A DNA stretch of 64,000 nt, taken from the NCBI GenBank assembly GCA_038373865.1, contig JAXGGA010002328.1, forward strand, positions 60,875-124,874. The letters are read 5' to 3'. The position numbers and the translations under genes were made by a program. The notes beneath the pieces are model-generated. The model was not told where the DNA came from. It ran no database searches and saw only the letters and a program-made list of their open reading frames with translations. This DNA comes from Uloborus plumipes (taxonomy: Eukaryota > Arthropoda > Arachnida > Araneae > Uloboridae). Numbering within the stretch: position 1 is the first letter of the stretch; each line of letters opens with the position of its first letter. Of the stretch, positions 29,589 to 42,700 are shown one piece after another.

Positions 29589-32500
29589 TTACACTTTAAG
29601 CCTTTTAAGTAGGATAAGGCTTAAAGTTAAAAATATATTTAGCATTTATTGTACATGCAATGTAATCTTTATATTTTAAGTGAGCAAAAATAAACTGACG
29701 GCGTAGACTACTAACCTGTTAATTCGATGATAGATAACTTTTCAGGAGGCAATGAAAATATATTCGGTTTGTAGTACGTTGCGTAGTTAGCGGGTTTTAC
29801 CATTATATTAGTAGGTAATATTTGAAGTTACTCTTTTTTTTGTACTGATGCAACTTGAAATATTAACTGAGTTATTTATAAAAAAACTTAATTTTGATAA
29901 TAATATATGAATAACAATAAAAGCTATGAAGTATTCAATATTTCTTACATTTAAGTAGATTTTTTTTAGTACTCTATTTTTTCTAAAAAAAGTTACTAAT
30001 AGTTGATGAACCTAAACGTTCATAGGTTTTTCAATGAAATTAGAATTCAAATGAGTTCATGTCAAATTGGTAAACAATATAAATTGTTTAAACTGAAGCT
30101 CTCTTGCTTTTACATTAAGTGTTATTTCGACTAATGATTTATTTCACTGCAAAGTAACATTCTTCATCCACAGTGGTAATAAATATTTTGTTCTTATCTG
30201 TAGTATTTGTGCTTTTGTATGTTATGTAAAAGTACTCAAATCAGTTTATCATTGCAGAAAAATATTAAGATCATCATGAAGTTACCACCATCAAGTTAGA
30301 GCAGCTTCCATTTTCATAATGTGTACATTTTACTTAGACACTACTCTGCGAGCTTCAAAATTAAAACTAAGTTCCGAACTTTTACGAATTTTCTTCTCTT
30401 GATTTTTAACTGTATATGTTGAAGATTCAGTCATATCTAATTGTTATGCAAGCTTCCATACACTTTTTAGTTGCTCACTTTTTAGATCGGGAATGTTCAA
30501 TTGTCAGAAACTTTCTCTTTTCTTTCTATCTGTACAAACTTTTGATGAAAAACACGCATAGATGCCATTATATTTGATCAACTTTCATATTCAGAGTGAA
30601 AAAAATTAGGGGAAACATACGAAGTGGTTATTTGTATACACTATTGAAGTACGGTGTTACTTTCTGCTGTTAGTGATGCTACTGGGATAAAAGTTCATTC
30701 ATGAAAATAAAATTTTAGTAGCCAATAACGAGGAGAGTGACTAAGCACTGTGGTTCCTATTCGAAATTTTTTGTTTTGCTGAAGAGGAAGCTCTAAAATT
30801 TGATATTTGTTAAAAAATTGCTCTATATGGATTTCGCGTAAGTCGAATTGTATTGTAGCGAAAGTCTGGTGTGCAAGGGCTCACATTTTCACACATTAAC
30901 TAAACATCATTATTTTTTAATAAAAAGGAGCAAATGCGTTTTGATAAACATGCACAGATGTACCTTTTCATGAGTCAAATGCGCGAAGAATAATGAACGT
31001 AGAGAAGTGAAGTAATTTTGAAAATGTTTGGTATTTTTTTTAAATATTTGACAATATTTTGAAAATTGCAAAATTTAATACGTCATAAACTAATTTATTA
31101 GGTCATGGATGCAAGAAGTTTGAAATTTTTTTCAACGTTTTTTAATTTTCAGGTTTAAAAAATATGTCCTTGTCGTAGTCAAGCGTAGTATATATACGTA
31201 TACACTGAATAACGGATTACTGCTAAGTATTTAATACAGTCTCTTGGAAGCAACATAACTACGTCATTGGAAGAAAAATAACATAAAAGTAATCGAAAAT
31301 GAAAAAAATATTTTTCAGCAATTTAACAAAAAATTAATACAAAATACAATAATTTCAATGAAACTAGCATATTGCATCGTAAAATTCAAGATTAAAAATT
31401 TCAAACAAATGTAAGTTCTGAAATTGCAGCATGAACAAAAAACAAATGCACATATTTTAATACCACAAACCGCAAAGTCACGCTGGAATATAAATGAAAA
31501 GTAAAAATTATCCAAATATAATCTTACATTATGAGGGTATCCGCTTTTTAGGAAAGTCGAGAATAATATGCGGCGAATCTGCCGGTTAAACACATGACGA
31601 GCCTCCTTGCGGTTGTAGATGAATGACACAAGCAAACAATGTTGAAAATAAACGCGCTCCGCATGGTGAATTTTTCAGTCATATCGCCAGAGTACATTGT
31701 TTCAAGCTCAAAAATAATCATCCGCTACCAATGTTTATCCGATGCAACATTTCTTGCGGAAAAGGCTCTTTTTATCATCATACCCTAACTGAGCAACGGT
31801 CCGTATAAATTGTTGGCGCGTTAACTTCGAGCTGGTCCAAGTTAAAATTTCACGGATGGTGGTGTCCCAAAAGAAATACTTTGTTTAACTTTGGGGATAT
31901 TTTTGAAATTGTTTCTTTTAAAAAACTTTTCTTTTTAATGGTTTCTAAGCAGGTGATGAAAGTTATTTGTCGGAGTTGACATAATACCGAGAATTAGTGA
32001 CTAACTGAAAGAAGAGCCTTTTCGCTTCGCTTAAATTGCACAAAGTAAAGCTTCCCCGCTGCTTGTTTTATATAGACATCAAGCTAATAATGACGTGTGT
32101 TATATTTCCTATCTTTTATCTTGTAAAAGATAATAATTATTTCCAACTGTGACAAAAAAGTAAATGTAATTTATTTTTCGTTCCTTTTTTGCAGACCAGC
32201 TCATTTTTGGGGTATGACCCTGAATTACTTGCATTTAACAGGAAAACGGAAGGCAGGGGAAACAACGTGTTAAGTCACAGCTTTGACATTGCAATTTAAT
32301 ACTAAAGTATGATTCCGTGTTAAAGTGGCGCAGTAATGAACAGAACCCTTTCTTCTGTTTTTGCATTTTCTTTCCCGAGTATCTTTTGAGAAATACGTAG
32401 CTGGTATTTATTTTATTGATCAAATGTGAACATTCTGTATCAGCTGTAGACTTTCCCAGTGAGCATGTAAATTCAGTTCTAAAGGGCAGCACTTTAGAAT

Positions 32501-34261
32501 GATGCTAACGAAGTGTTCAAGGTGAATCGTTTTTATATTGCGAATTTGGTTCACTAAAACCTCAATTTTTCTTCAACCAATGCTTCTGCCCCATGCATAC
32601 AGCTTTTTAAAATAATTATTTGACAGAACATTATGTTTTATTCTTAAACGCTCGTTTATAGTGCCACATTTTATTTTATCTTTATCAGTAAATTGATCGA
32701 GTAAGCATGATTTAGACCTTCTTTAAAAGTATACAATGCTACAATGTTTCCTTCAAATTTGTCACCAACTTGGTGATGTATCGCCAAGTGGTAGCCAAAT
32801 TACAACATCAATTAAGTCTGCATTGAAATTATCACTGATTTGCCCCCAAAAGACGCAAATGACTCTTTTTAGAACATCCGAATGCAGTCCGTTCTAATAT
32901 GCATTCCTTTAGATTTTTTTTTTCATACTAATGGGAAAATTAAAAAAAAAAAAAAATCAATGTTTTTAGGTTTTTAAAATGTATTGCATATCGAATCTAA
33001 AAATAATCATTTCTGTCCTCTAATAATTACTTTATTCTTGAATTTTATCTTAATTTATTTGAAGACCCTTCTTTAGAATTTAAGTCCTTAAAAATGTTTA
33101 AATGGCACGTCCTTAAAATCCACATTATGTAAAAAAGTACACGTTTTTATGCAGATCTCTCTGTTATTGTTTTAAATATATCGGAATTGTGAATAAAGTT
33201 ACTTTGGTTTAGATAATATCTAAAACAACATTTTATCTAAATTTGAACAAAATGATTAATTGCTGTGAAATGTCTAATTGCATCGCTTAGTTTACATATT
33301 TTGAAAATCTTAATTCACGCGAACAAATTCAAAATTACGCAGAAACTTTTAAATGCTGAAAAGTTTTCTTTCTAGCAAAGTTCACATGAATAAGAAATAG
33401 AGCGAAACAGAAACTAAATGACATCATTTGAATATTAGAGTCATAGAACACATGCTTACTTCCCAAACCTCAATCAAAATAATTGTCCCAAATTTAAAGG
33501 CCACTGGAAATGTTCTCTCTCTCTCTCAAATGAAAAATAAATTTGTTGCAATAAATATGATGACCTCCAATTTGATTCAAGGTATCGCATCCGCCTCATT
33601 TTGCCGGTTGTGTCTAGCCGTTCAAAGTCATTGAACTGGAAGAGTTGATATTTTTAGACAATTGTAAAGCGATCGGGAGTTCTCAACGACAGATCGTGCT
33701 TCTGGGAGTTAAATCATTGAACCGTGGAAAATTTTTGCATCAGTTACGTAAATGACTGAATGACTGATGAGATTTTTGTGTTTTTCGATCATTCGCCAAA
33801 TTTAAAGGGGATTACTAGCATCGGAAAAGATGCCATTAAAGCATTTATGTCCGCTTTTTACTTCTGTTTTTTAATTAACAATTAAGACGATATTATGTCT
33901 ACAATAGACATTAACAATTATTAAATTTTGGAAACATTTTGTGCTCATTTTTTAAAAATATATTCAAGTTTTGTAATTAATTTGAAGCCCTGGTAATGAT
34001 TATTTGAAAATAATGTGGCTGGTGTTTCTATACTGTGATGTGTCTCTCTTACAAGACATTCAATTAATTAGGTTAGTTGATTTTTTTTGCAAGGAAATAT
34101 TTTAGCTCGTTTCAAATGCTTTTTTTTTCGATTCAGTTGAACTTAGCCTTGAAAGAACCTACATACGTACCTATCATCGATACACTATTTTATTTTCTTG
34201 TCAGCATGACTTTAAACCCCCATTCTGAATATCAACTCATTTTGTAGTAGGATATACCAAT

Positions 34262-35016
34262 TAGGGATGCACCGATAAGCAAATTGGCCGATTACCGATT
34301 ACCGATTAATTGGCAGTTGATAATCGGCCGATTAATCGGTCAAGCCGTGTAATGATTAAAATGGTTGTTTTCAGTACTATCAATTTCACCATTACAGTTT
34401 TTTCTTCGTTTTTTTTTACAATTCTAACTTTTGAAAAAGTTCCTAATTTTTTCTTCCATTTTCCTAATTTTCTCAAAATAATTTCAAAATTTTATCAAAT
34501 TTCTCTGGACTAATTTTCATTTTATTGTCAGTAATATTGCATTAACACATTGCTAATTATGTAAACTAGACATGAAAATTCAAAAAAAAAAAAAAAAACA
34601 AGGAGGGGAGTCGGGGTGGTGAGCAATCCAATTTTGAAGTTCTTTCAGTTTCAATTTTTCAATTACTAGTAGCTATGTAATTCAAGACTTTTATTCTTTG
34701 TGAAAATTGAAGATTATCTAAAAGCAAGGAGAAAAGTATCGACGCATGAAAAATGTTGCTACATTAACTATGTGTATTTTTATTCAAAATAGGAGAATTA
34801 ATGTATTAAAAACTTTACATCAACGGTGAGGATTATTATTACTGTTAATAAAATTATTCATCATAATTTCTTAGTAAAGCTTTACTTTAAAAAATAATAT
34901 TTAAAAAATATTTTTTCCGCCGATTAATCGGCCCAATTTTGCCGATTATTAATAATCGGCAAAGTGGCCGATTATGGCAGATTAATCGGTACTGCCGATT
35001 AATCGGTGCATCCCTA
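34262..35016. mobile_element. 755-bp hAT-like element with 8-bp target duplication
   Basis: Termini TAGGGATGCACCGAT (left) and ATCGGTGCATCCCTA (right) are inverted repeats, and both ends are rich in the subterminal motif CCGATTAATCGG and its variants. A perfect 8-bp direct repeat ATACCAAT flanks it (34254-34261, 35017-35024). The interior is AT-rich and has no transposase. The subterminal palindromes are probably transposase-binding repeats. Confidence 0.92.
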
Positions 35017-36991
35017 ATACCAATCTTGCAACCCAAGTGCACTTCATGTCTTTAACTTAGTTGTACGTTGTGTTTGATTCATTGGATTGCTGACATGTCA
35101 ACTCGGCAAGCATCATTAACAAGCATTGTGCTTGCGCAATGATGATCAATTGATATTTATCTGACTTAAAAATACTAGGATATTACTATCTTCTAAAAGT
35201 TTTGAATAGCAAGACGCAAAATCCTGTATAAAGGTGAAATCAATCGGTAATCCTTCTTGAATCTGAGGTATTAGGCATGTTCACAAAGTTTTTCTGCATT
35301 TCTCTTGTCTCATGGTTTTCTTACAAGCCGTCAAACTCTTTTGGAACTGCTTTGAGAACACACTATTGCTTTAGATATGCTTTACAATTTCTACCATGCG
35401 ATCAGGATGCTACTTTTTTTCTTTGGGCACTACGAAAAAAAAATTATTCTGCCTAAATTTTTAATATAGACTCCTGAGAGGAGTATTCATGATATGGACG
35501 AAACATAATTTTTGACGTTTTTAATTTTTTAGAAAAGTGAGCTAAAAATGAATTTAAAAAGCAAATGCAAATAATCCATTTATTTACTGTATTTCAGTTT
35601 TTACGTAGCACATGAAAATGCTCTAGACCCCAAGAAAGACGTTGTGCTTCATTGCTCTAGTATTTTTTTTTATATGCAGTCATAGTTTTTCTTTTGCCAG
35701 ACTTTTCTAAGTGGTTCTTTTCAAAATCCTAATTTAAACTTTTTTAACCAATTATATTAGTTTTATAGCACATCTTTTTCTCTTTTGTAAAAAAAAAAAA
35801 AAAAAATGTCAATCTTTCTGGAAGAACGACATAATTTAATGCTTTCCTGTCACTATTCTTTTCTCGTTTCGCAAAAATTGCCGAATTTCGTATTTAAGTT
35901 AAGTTTTATTTTGTGAAAAACTGTTTTGGAAGCACGTGGGATATTTGCTGTCGTTTGGGAATGATTTATAAGGAATATACGCTTTTGTCTCTTGGTTTGC
36001 GTGAAGAAAGATTTGTATCTTGACCCATAGTTGCAGAGAAATAAAACAAAAATATCCCAGAAAAAAAATATTGAAGAAAAAACATCTTTTTGGTTAACTG
36101 ATAAAGTGGGAATCTAATGAGACTAGGATTTAGAACCAACAGAATGGTAGGGATTGATATCCCCGAATTATACATTTCTTTAAGTCTACGAATTATATAG
36201 TACTGAACTAGCGTGAAAGTATTATTTCAAAAGACATTTTAGGCGAAACAAAAATCGCTTTTTACATCAAAAAATTAAGATGTAAAGTGTTGCGGAGGGG
36301 ACATTTCAAAATATTATTGTATTTTGGGCTTAAAATTAAAGAATAAAATACTGTACCTTAGACTGGTGAATGCAGTTTTAATAATCCATGAAAACACAGC
36401 GATATAATAAGTATTATTATTTTCTTTGCGATCAAGCTGAACTTTCAAAACAACGCAAAAGAAGCAAGTTTAAAAGAATAAAAGAAAAACTAGTAAAACA
36501 GTGGAAGTTAATGCAGAGTTAAGCAAGATCGATGGCAGGAAATCAATAAGAGGGTGAGTGACATTCTTCTCACGAAGCCTGGGTTCCGCTAGTAAAGATG
36601 AATGACATACGGAAACTATAAACCCAGGCATTTCTTCGAGGAAAATAATAGAAACGGGACAACAATTCCAATGAATTGCAAAAAATAACTGGAAGTTTCT
36701 GTGAAACTTTAAAAACAGTCATTAAAAATCTTAAATGAAAGTTCAAAGTATGGGTCAGGATGTTTACATGTTATGTGCAGAGGGAATCCCCACTCCAGGC
36801 CCGTCACTTGGGGGGGGGGCAGGGGGTCAATTGTCCCCCCCCTGGATTTGAGAAATCAATGTATAGTTACAAATCTTGTAAATAGTTGTTGTCTTTCCTG
36901 CCTTGCACCATTGTCACAAGTTTTGGTTTTATCTGGCGACATGTTGCAAAAGTATCTGAAGATATCACTTTTATCACTTGTACACCGGCCC

Positions 36992-37492
36992 TGTAACGTT
37001 TTGTAGTTTTTACTCTTGCCCTACATTTAACAAGCATGAAGACATTTTCGCGCTGAGCTGTAATATTGTAATTTTTTTTTTTTATCGTTGGAACTTTCTT
37101 GAATGGATTATTTAAGTTTGTGAATGAATCCGATTTTACTAGAATGTTGTAGAAATTTCCTTCCGAGTATAAATAGCTGTCCAACTGCCTCGAACACAGT
37201 ATAGTGAGTTAGTTTTTCTCAGATTGTATTTCTGAGAGGCTCGTTTTATTCGCTTGGGCGAATGCTTGTTTTGCTTTTGTATTTTCTTAATTACTGTTCA
37301 CGTTAGATACGTGGTGCTGAATTGCTGTTGAGAGTACAGTGTACTGTTTGCTACCTAATTGCTGGATGTTTAGCAATTGTTTCCTGCTCCTATTGTAAAT
37401 AAGTGTACATACTTGTAAATAAATTTATAGTTACTTCCTCAAGATTGGAATGCTCATTTAAAGAAAGTTGAAGGTGCTACGGACTCGTTACA
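36992..37492 (+). mobile_element. 501-bp solo LTR, Gypsy-like
   Basis: Begins TGTAACG and ends CGTTACA, the TG...CA pattern of an LTR with short inverted ends. In order it has TATAAATA (37168-37175), a GC-richer transcribed-like region, AATAAA (37418-37423), and a 3' stretch reading GAAGGTGCTACGGACTCG. That is the order of U3, R and U5. No internal retrotransposon sequence lies beside it. Its 5-bp flanks (GGCCC, GTATT) do not match, so either a rearrangement followed or the left edge is slightly off. Confidence 0.65.
37168..37175 (+). promoter_or_regulatory. TATA box of the solo LTR
   Basis: TATAAATA in the U3-like part, followed after about 30 bp by CAGTATAGTGAGTT, a plausible start region. 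Confidence 0.5.
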
Positions 37493-37901
37493 GTATTTAC
37501 CTATAAGTGGGCATGGCTTTTGACGTTTTCCGATGAAATTGCATTACGTTTGGACCCTTTGCCCCCCTCCCCTGGAAAAACTTGAAATGACGTCCCTGCC
37601 CCGCTCCCTCCCAACCACAGAAAATGTTGATTTATCATTATTCTTGCCTTTATTTGTTTATTTTTTTAAAGTGATTTACTTTTCTTTGGGCATAAATAAC
37701 CATCGTGACAGACATAGGAAGCTATATAATGTCTTAGTCAGATAGCCATTTTGAAAACCTTGTTCTGAGGTATAAATAAAATGTTTTGACTGTTTTTGAT
37801 AGCTTATTTTATGTACATTTCAGATCCAATTGATGTCGCTTTGCCAGAGTTGAGCATTTTTAGTAATTCAAGATGGCGCTCAAAAAGTCAAAATTTTTTT
37901 T

Positions 37902-38036
37902 GAGCTTTAGGATGAAGAATCATCCGACAAAAGATTTTATCGGATGATTCTTCATCCTAAAGCTCACACTTCATTGCATCAAAAAAGGGGTTCCTTGTAG
38001 CCCCGAAACACGTGTCTGCAGGAAACCTGTATATTT
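37902..38036. repeat. hairpin repeat, copy 1
   Basis: 37902-37926 and 37941-37965 form a perfect 25-bp stem with a 14-nt loop. Downstream comes CTCACACTTCATTGCATC, then GGGGTTCCTTGTAGCCCCG and ACACGTGTCTGCAG. The same order (stem, CTCACACTTC, GGGGTTCCTTG, CGACACACTTGTCTACAG) recurs at 42337-42530. This is a dispersed repeat of unknown type. Confidence 0.7.
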
Positions 38037-38291
38037 GTACTTCTTTAACGTTGTATTTACATTTCACATTTCGCAGGTAATTAGTGCTGCTGAGTGACTA
38101 AAAAAAACTGTTTTCTTTTCTAAATCTACAAGTACTCTTTCCACATCCGGAGCTGATTCAGAATTGCAAACAAAAATTGAGTCTCTTTTTAGCTAGTTTA
38201 TTTCAGTTAACATGTTTTTGTCGTGAAATGAGTTGTTTGTTCCATTTTTAAAGTCAAATTTATTGGATAAAGTCAAATGCTGCTTAACATA

Positions 38292-39720
38292 CACTGGCGG
38301 AAAAAAAAATCCCAACACCAAGAAAAAATTTCCGTAGAGTAATGAAATTTGGGTAATGCAATTGTCTAGTTAACATGTTTAATTGATTAAATGTACGAGA
38401 TCACTGGCTAATTAAAATTCAAGAAAATGCTGTGCAAATGTGAAATTATGTTAATTTAATAGAGGGTGTAACCTCCAGAATTTTGAAGGCAAGCCTGCAA
38501 GCGTGCATGCATTATGTCATACAGGTGCCGAATGTCACTTTGTGGTATGGAGTTCCATGCTTGTTGCGCTTGCTGTGTCAATACTAGGACCGTCATTGCT
38601 GACTGTGGATGATGCTCGAGGTGCCATCCCATGATATTCCATACGTTATCAATTGGAGACAGACCTGGTGATTTTGCAGGTCATGGTAACATGTCAGCAC
38701 TCTGTAGAGCACATTGCGTTGCAGCAGCGATGTGAGGGCGAGCGTTATCCGGTTGGAAAACGCCCCCTTGAATGCTACTCATGTAGGGCTGTACTACTGG
38801 TTAAATTAACAGACTGACGACAAATTTTCAGTCAGTGAGTTTGGGATAACCACAAGAATGCTCCTGAAGTCGTAGGAAATTGCTCCAGAGACCATAACTC
38901 CAGGTGTGAGTCCCGTGTGTCTAGGCCGTAAACCGCTTGGATGCAGGCGGTCCCCTGGTCTCCTTCTGACCAATATACAGCCACCACTGGCACTAATTCA
39001 GAATCTGTTTTCATCAAAAATTACAACAGATCTCCACTCCGACCTCCAGTGAGCTCTGTCGTGGCACAACTGCCGTCGGAAAAGGCAATGGTTTGCAGTC
39101 AATGGAATACCGGCTACAGGCTGCCTGGCTCGGAGCTGTCCTTGAAGTAAACAGTTTCTTACCGTTTCTTGGGTCACGACGGTACCAACTGCAGCTCGAA
39201 TGTCAGCCGCTGATTCAGTACGATGCGCCACAGCGGTACGCAAGATTCGGCGATCTTCCTTATCAGTCGTGCCACGTGGCAGCTCGGAACTCGATCTTCT
39301 TGAGGTAGTACCATCCCTTGCCCATAGCTCTCAATAATCATGCATGGTGGAAACATTCCCACCCAAGTCTTTCTGCAATATCGCAAAATGAAAATCCACC
39401 TTCTCGTAGCCAAATTCTACGACCTAGTTCAAACTCGATGAGCTGTTGATAATGGCTTTCTTCGTCTTCTTAAAGGCATTCCTATCTAAGATGAACGCAA
39501 TTCGTCAAATTTCACGGAAAAATAATACACACGAGCTTCACAACACGCTTTCAAAACAAGCCTTATTTGCATGTTCTGAGTGACGCCAGCTGCGCCACAC
39601 TAATGCGCGGAACTCGAAATTTCAATCGATGTCATCTTTCAGTTGTATAAACACGCCTACCAAATTTCGTTTATCTAACACAAGTCTTTCTTGGTGTTGG
39701 GATTTTTTTTTCCGCCAGTG
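38292..39720 (-). mobile_element. degenerate Tc1/mariner transposon, 1429 bp
   Basis: Ends CACTGGCGGAAAAA and TTTTTCCGCCAGTG are inverted repeats. They extend inward over the shared CCCAACACCAAG and CTTGGTGTTGGG for more than 30 bp, and TA lies outside each end. The transposase is on the minus strand and broken. Confidence 0.9.
38461..39413 (-). pseudogene. Tc1-like transposase, multiply interrupted
   Basis: Read right to left, overlapping frames give an N-terminal ESYGQGMVLPQ segment. Then come RTAVAHRTESAADIRAAVGT and VVIFDENRF, the first catalytic Asp region, and LVPVVAVYWSEGD with the following LELWSLEQF block. Around 38750-38470 a long stretch reads NARPHIAAATQCALQSADML, then SPGLSPIDNVWNIMGWHLEH, where active members have the SPDLSPIEH motif. 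An in-frame TGA stands where a Trp codon (TGG) is expected before it. At least three frame changes make it non-functional. Confidence 0.85.
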
Positions 39721-39729
39721 TATTATAAC

Positions 39730-42700
39730 GTTTTCATAACGTCACGCTAGGTCAATCACGTGCACTTGTTTTCTCTCGGATTTTGTTTTGAACTTCCTAG
39801 CTGAATAAGCGATGCAGTTTATAATGGAAAGTTTAATGATAAAAAAGTATATAAATATGAAAAGGAATGAAGTAGTCAAAACATGAGAAATTCACCTGTT
39901 GCCTGGTCTTCTTAGCCATGGTTCATTCAGAAGTGATATGTTTAGGATATACAGTTAGTAATACCCTAAATGTAAAAGCCTAAATTCCTTTATTCTGTAA
40001 AATAACCAAAAAAAAAGGAATGCTTGATAAGTTAATGCTGTAGCGTTAAACTTTCAAATAAGATATTGCCTCGGAGTCTCTTCCGCAAAATTACAGTAAC
40101 GATGTTAAAATTAAAGAGTGGGCCACGCACTAACACTTATACGAAATAATCACATTCTAAACCAACCCTCCTTGACCCTTGAGAACTTTTCGACAAAATT
40201 TATTAGTTTGAATAATTCGTGCTCCTTGCAGATGCAATCTAAAGCATAATTGCATGCATTGAAATGCATCTGAGTGACCATCTGCAAAGTTCCATCCCGG
40301 CTTTGAAAAAAATTATATAGTTTCTGATAGTACACTTAATCATAGCCAGACGCGTAACCTGAAAACAATACATTTCGTCCAAGATCAATCATTTTTCGTG
40401 AGAGCTATGACCGTTCTTTACTCGACAAGAAGTTCAAGGTCTGAACACTTTGCTTGCTATGGCCGTTTCGCTCTTCCGGGATGAGAACTAGTTTGGTGGC
40501 TTTTTTCTCCACCGCGGTCAGATAACAGATTTGGTGTGACCCGCATTTTCAGCCCACGGCGCCCTCAAATTGTAATGGATTTAAAATTATACTTCATTTC
40601 TTGCTTTTGTAAGTGGCCGCTATCAGAGATTCGACTTTATACTTTAGAAAAATACTTTAAGGCGTGAAGATATTCACGAGGTCTACACGTTTGGGTATTA
40701 TTTAGATGGAGGATGAACTAAATGCGGAAAATTTTCAGTTTCGACGAAGGATACCTAAACGAAAACTTTTTTTTTTTTTCCTTCTGTATTTAAGAGCTGT
40801 ATTTAAAAAGGGTTTCATATTTTCAATGTTTTAAGCAAATATATATGTTTCTATTGGTTCTAAGTAACATTCTTTGACTCATTTTAGTGTCATGTTAATA
40901 ATTTCACGGTTTTAATGTTTCATGCAATCACGCACATATTTCGGTAATTGATTTTCGGAAAACATGCACCATAGAAAAGAAGCATTCAATGAAGTAAGTC
41001 TTTTTTTTTAAATGCTATGTTAAGGAAAAATAAGATTCACACTTTTCTCACTGTAGGTCCAGAATATTGTGCAAACAGATGAGTACCAAAAAATACGAAA
41101 GATATTATTCGTCCTCAAATAAAAGAATTGCAACTTTGGAGAGTATTACCCTAACTGCCAAGCATTTCACCCTAGTCCATAAGGTTAAATGATTCCTGAA
41201 AAACTGCCCAAGCGTTGTGGTGGGTGATATTATGAAAAATAATATCTAGGGTTTTTAATGTGGCGGGGCGTGTAAGTTCAAATGACCCGAACTTAAGTTT
41301 TGTGAAATGAAGGTTTTAAGTCAGTACTTTGACCTGCTCTTCAAGTTCAAAGCGAGACAGATAGCAGATAGTTGCGAATTCATAAAAAAGAGGGGGGAAA
41401 TGAATTACTTTTACGCTGTTAGTTAAAGGTCAAAATGTTATCCAATCCTCTAGTTTTCAAACGATGCTAAGATGTTGCCAGTATTCGAAATATTTTTCAA
41501 CATGGCATGAATAGAAACAGGTTCATGACACTTATTTCTTGAGGCCCTACCTCCCAAAAGTCACTGTTTCTAAAAGTCTAAACACAATTTTTGAGGAATT
41601 GTGTGTTTGGTTTTTGTAGTTGTCACCACAGATGGTTTCAAAAGAATGAATTAAAGTATCGTAACTTTTTCAATGTCATTATAAGTTGTATAGCAAAATT
41701 GCTGTTCCCTGCCTCAAACAGAGTTATTATTTGGCGGAATAAAAGGTTTTTAAACTGCAAAATTTCGGTGAAAATCTAAATTTTTACTCATCTGTAGCAA
41801 AAACGAAAAAAAAAAAAAATCTGTTCAAACAACTTAAAAAGTAAGGCAATTGAAAGAGAAGTAATAGAAAAAAATGTATACTCCGTTTTTTCTCCTGGAC
41901 ACATTAGATTTTAAGGCATCGTGTTTCAAAAATCATGTTAACTAGCTCTTTAAATGCTAATTATCTAGTCATTAATTCATTATTAGTCCTATCAATAGGT
42001 AGAGAAAAACGGGCTTTTCTGACAAAAAATGAGCTATAAGATTTAAAAAAAAAATTGTATATATTAGTGCCAACATGAAAAAACCAAGTTATCCAACACA
42101 AAAGATCCCGGGAGAACTTTTGGGGGCGAAAAACCACGAAAATTTATAACTTTTTGTGTTTTTTTTTTTTTTTTTGAAATCTCTCAGAAATATTAAAAGT
42201 TAGCAAAATTTGTTAAACACAAAAGTTTAGCACTTTTTGCAAGGTTAAATGTATCTATTGACTGGACTATATGTACAGTTTCCCAATGAAAACTGTAGAG
42301 TGCCAGACACATATTTCAGTGTCAGAAGGAATCTCCTTTTCAATACAGAGAAGTGTGAGATTGAAGATGAAAAGTCGTCCGAGAAAAGCTTGACTGGATT
42401 GACTTTTCATCCTGAATCTCACACTTCTTTGCATTGAAAAGGGGTCCCTTGCTGCATTGAAAAGGGGTTCCTTGCTGTATTGGAAAGGGGTTAGTTCCAA
42501 CCCCGACACACTTGTCTACAGAAATTTTCTGCGAAAAATGTTATAAAACTATGATTTAATTCTCGCTCATTTTTTAATAACTTCAAAGTTGTTCCTGGTC
42601 AATTATAATGAAGCAGGGTATGATTATTTTAGAGCATTTGCTACATTTATAAACACTCTTCCACAGCGGCCTTCTATGATTTGAAAGTAAATAATTGAAA

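Larger units (their letters stand above)
28500..34250. other. AT-rich stretch with few recognisable features
   Basis: No exon with domain support and no inverted-repeat element recognised. Two things stand out: a 67-bp direct repeat (28872-28938 and 29521-29588, beginning TCAAATATTAATTTTTAATG), and a GC-richer block at about 31535-31850. The latter contains TATAAAT in plus orientation at 31804-31810 and a GTAAGA donor-like site on the minus strand near 31528. Confidence 0.4.
36796..37598. mobile_element. hAT-like element carrying a solo LTR
   Basis: The left end CAGGCCCGTCACTTGGGG and right end CTTGAAATGACGTCCCTG are degenerate inverted repeats. Flanks CCCCACTC (36788-36795) and CCCCGCTC (37599-37606) match at 7 of 8 positions, consistent with an old 8-bp hAT duplication. 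Poly-G/C runs lie just inside both ends. Most of the interior is the solo LTR at 36992-37492. Confidence 0.6.

Noticed and set aside
39093..39308. Plus-strand frames inside the second Tc1-like element
   Set aside because: Shadows of the broken minus-strand transposase.
42249..42509. Overlapping open frames on both strands
   Set aside because: Created by the inverted symmetry of a hairpin repeat; no domain.
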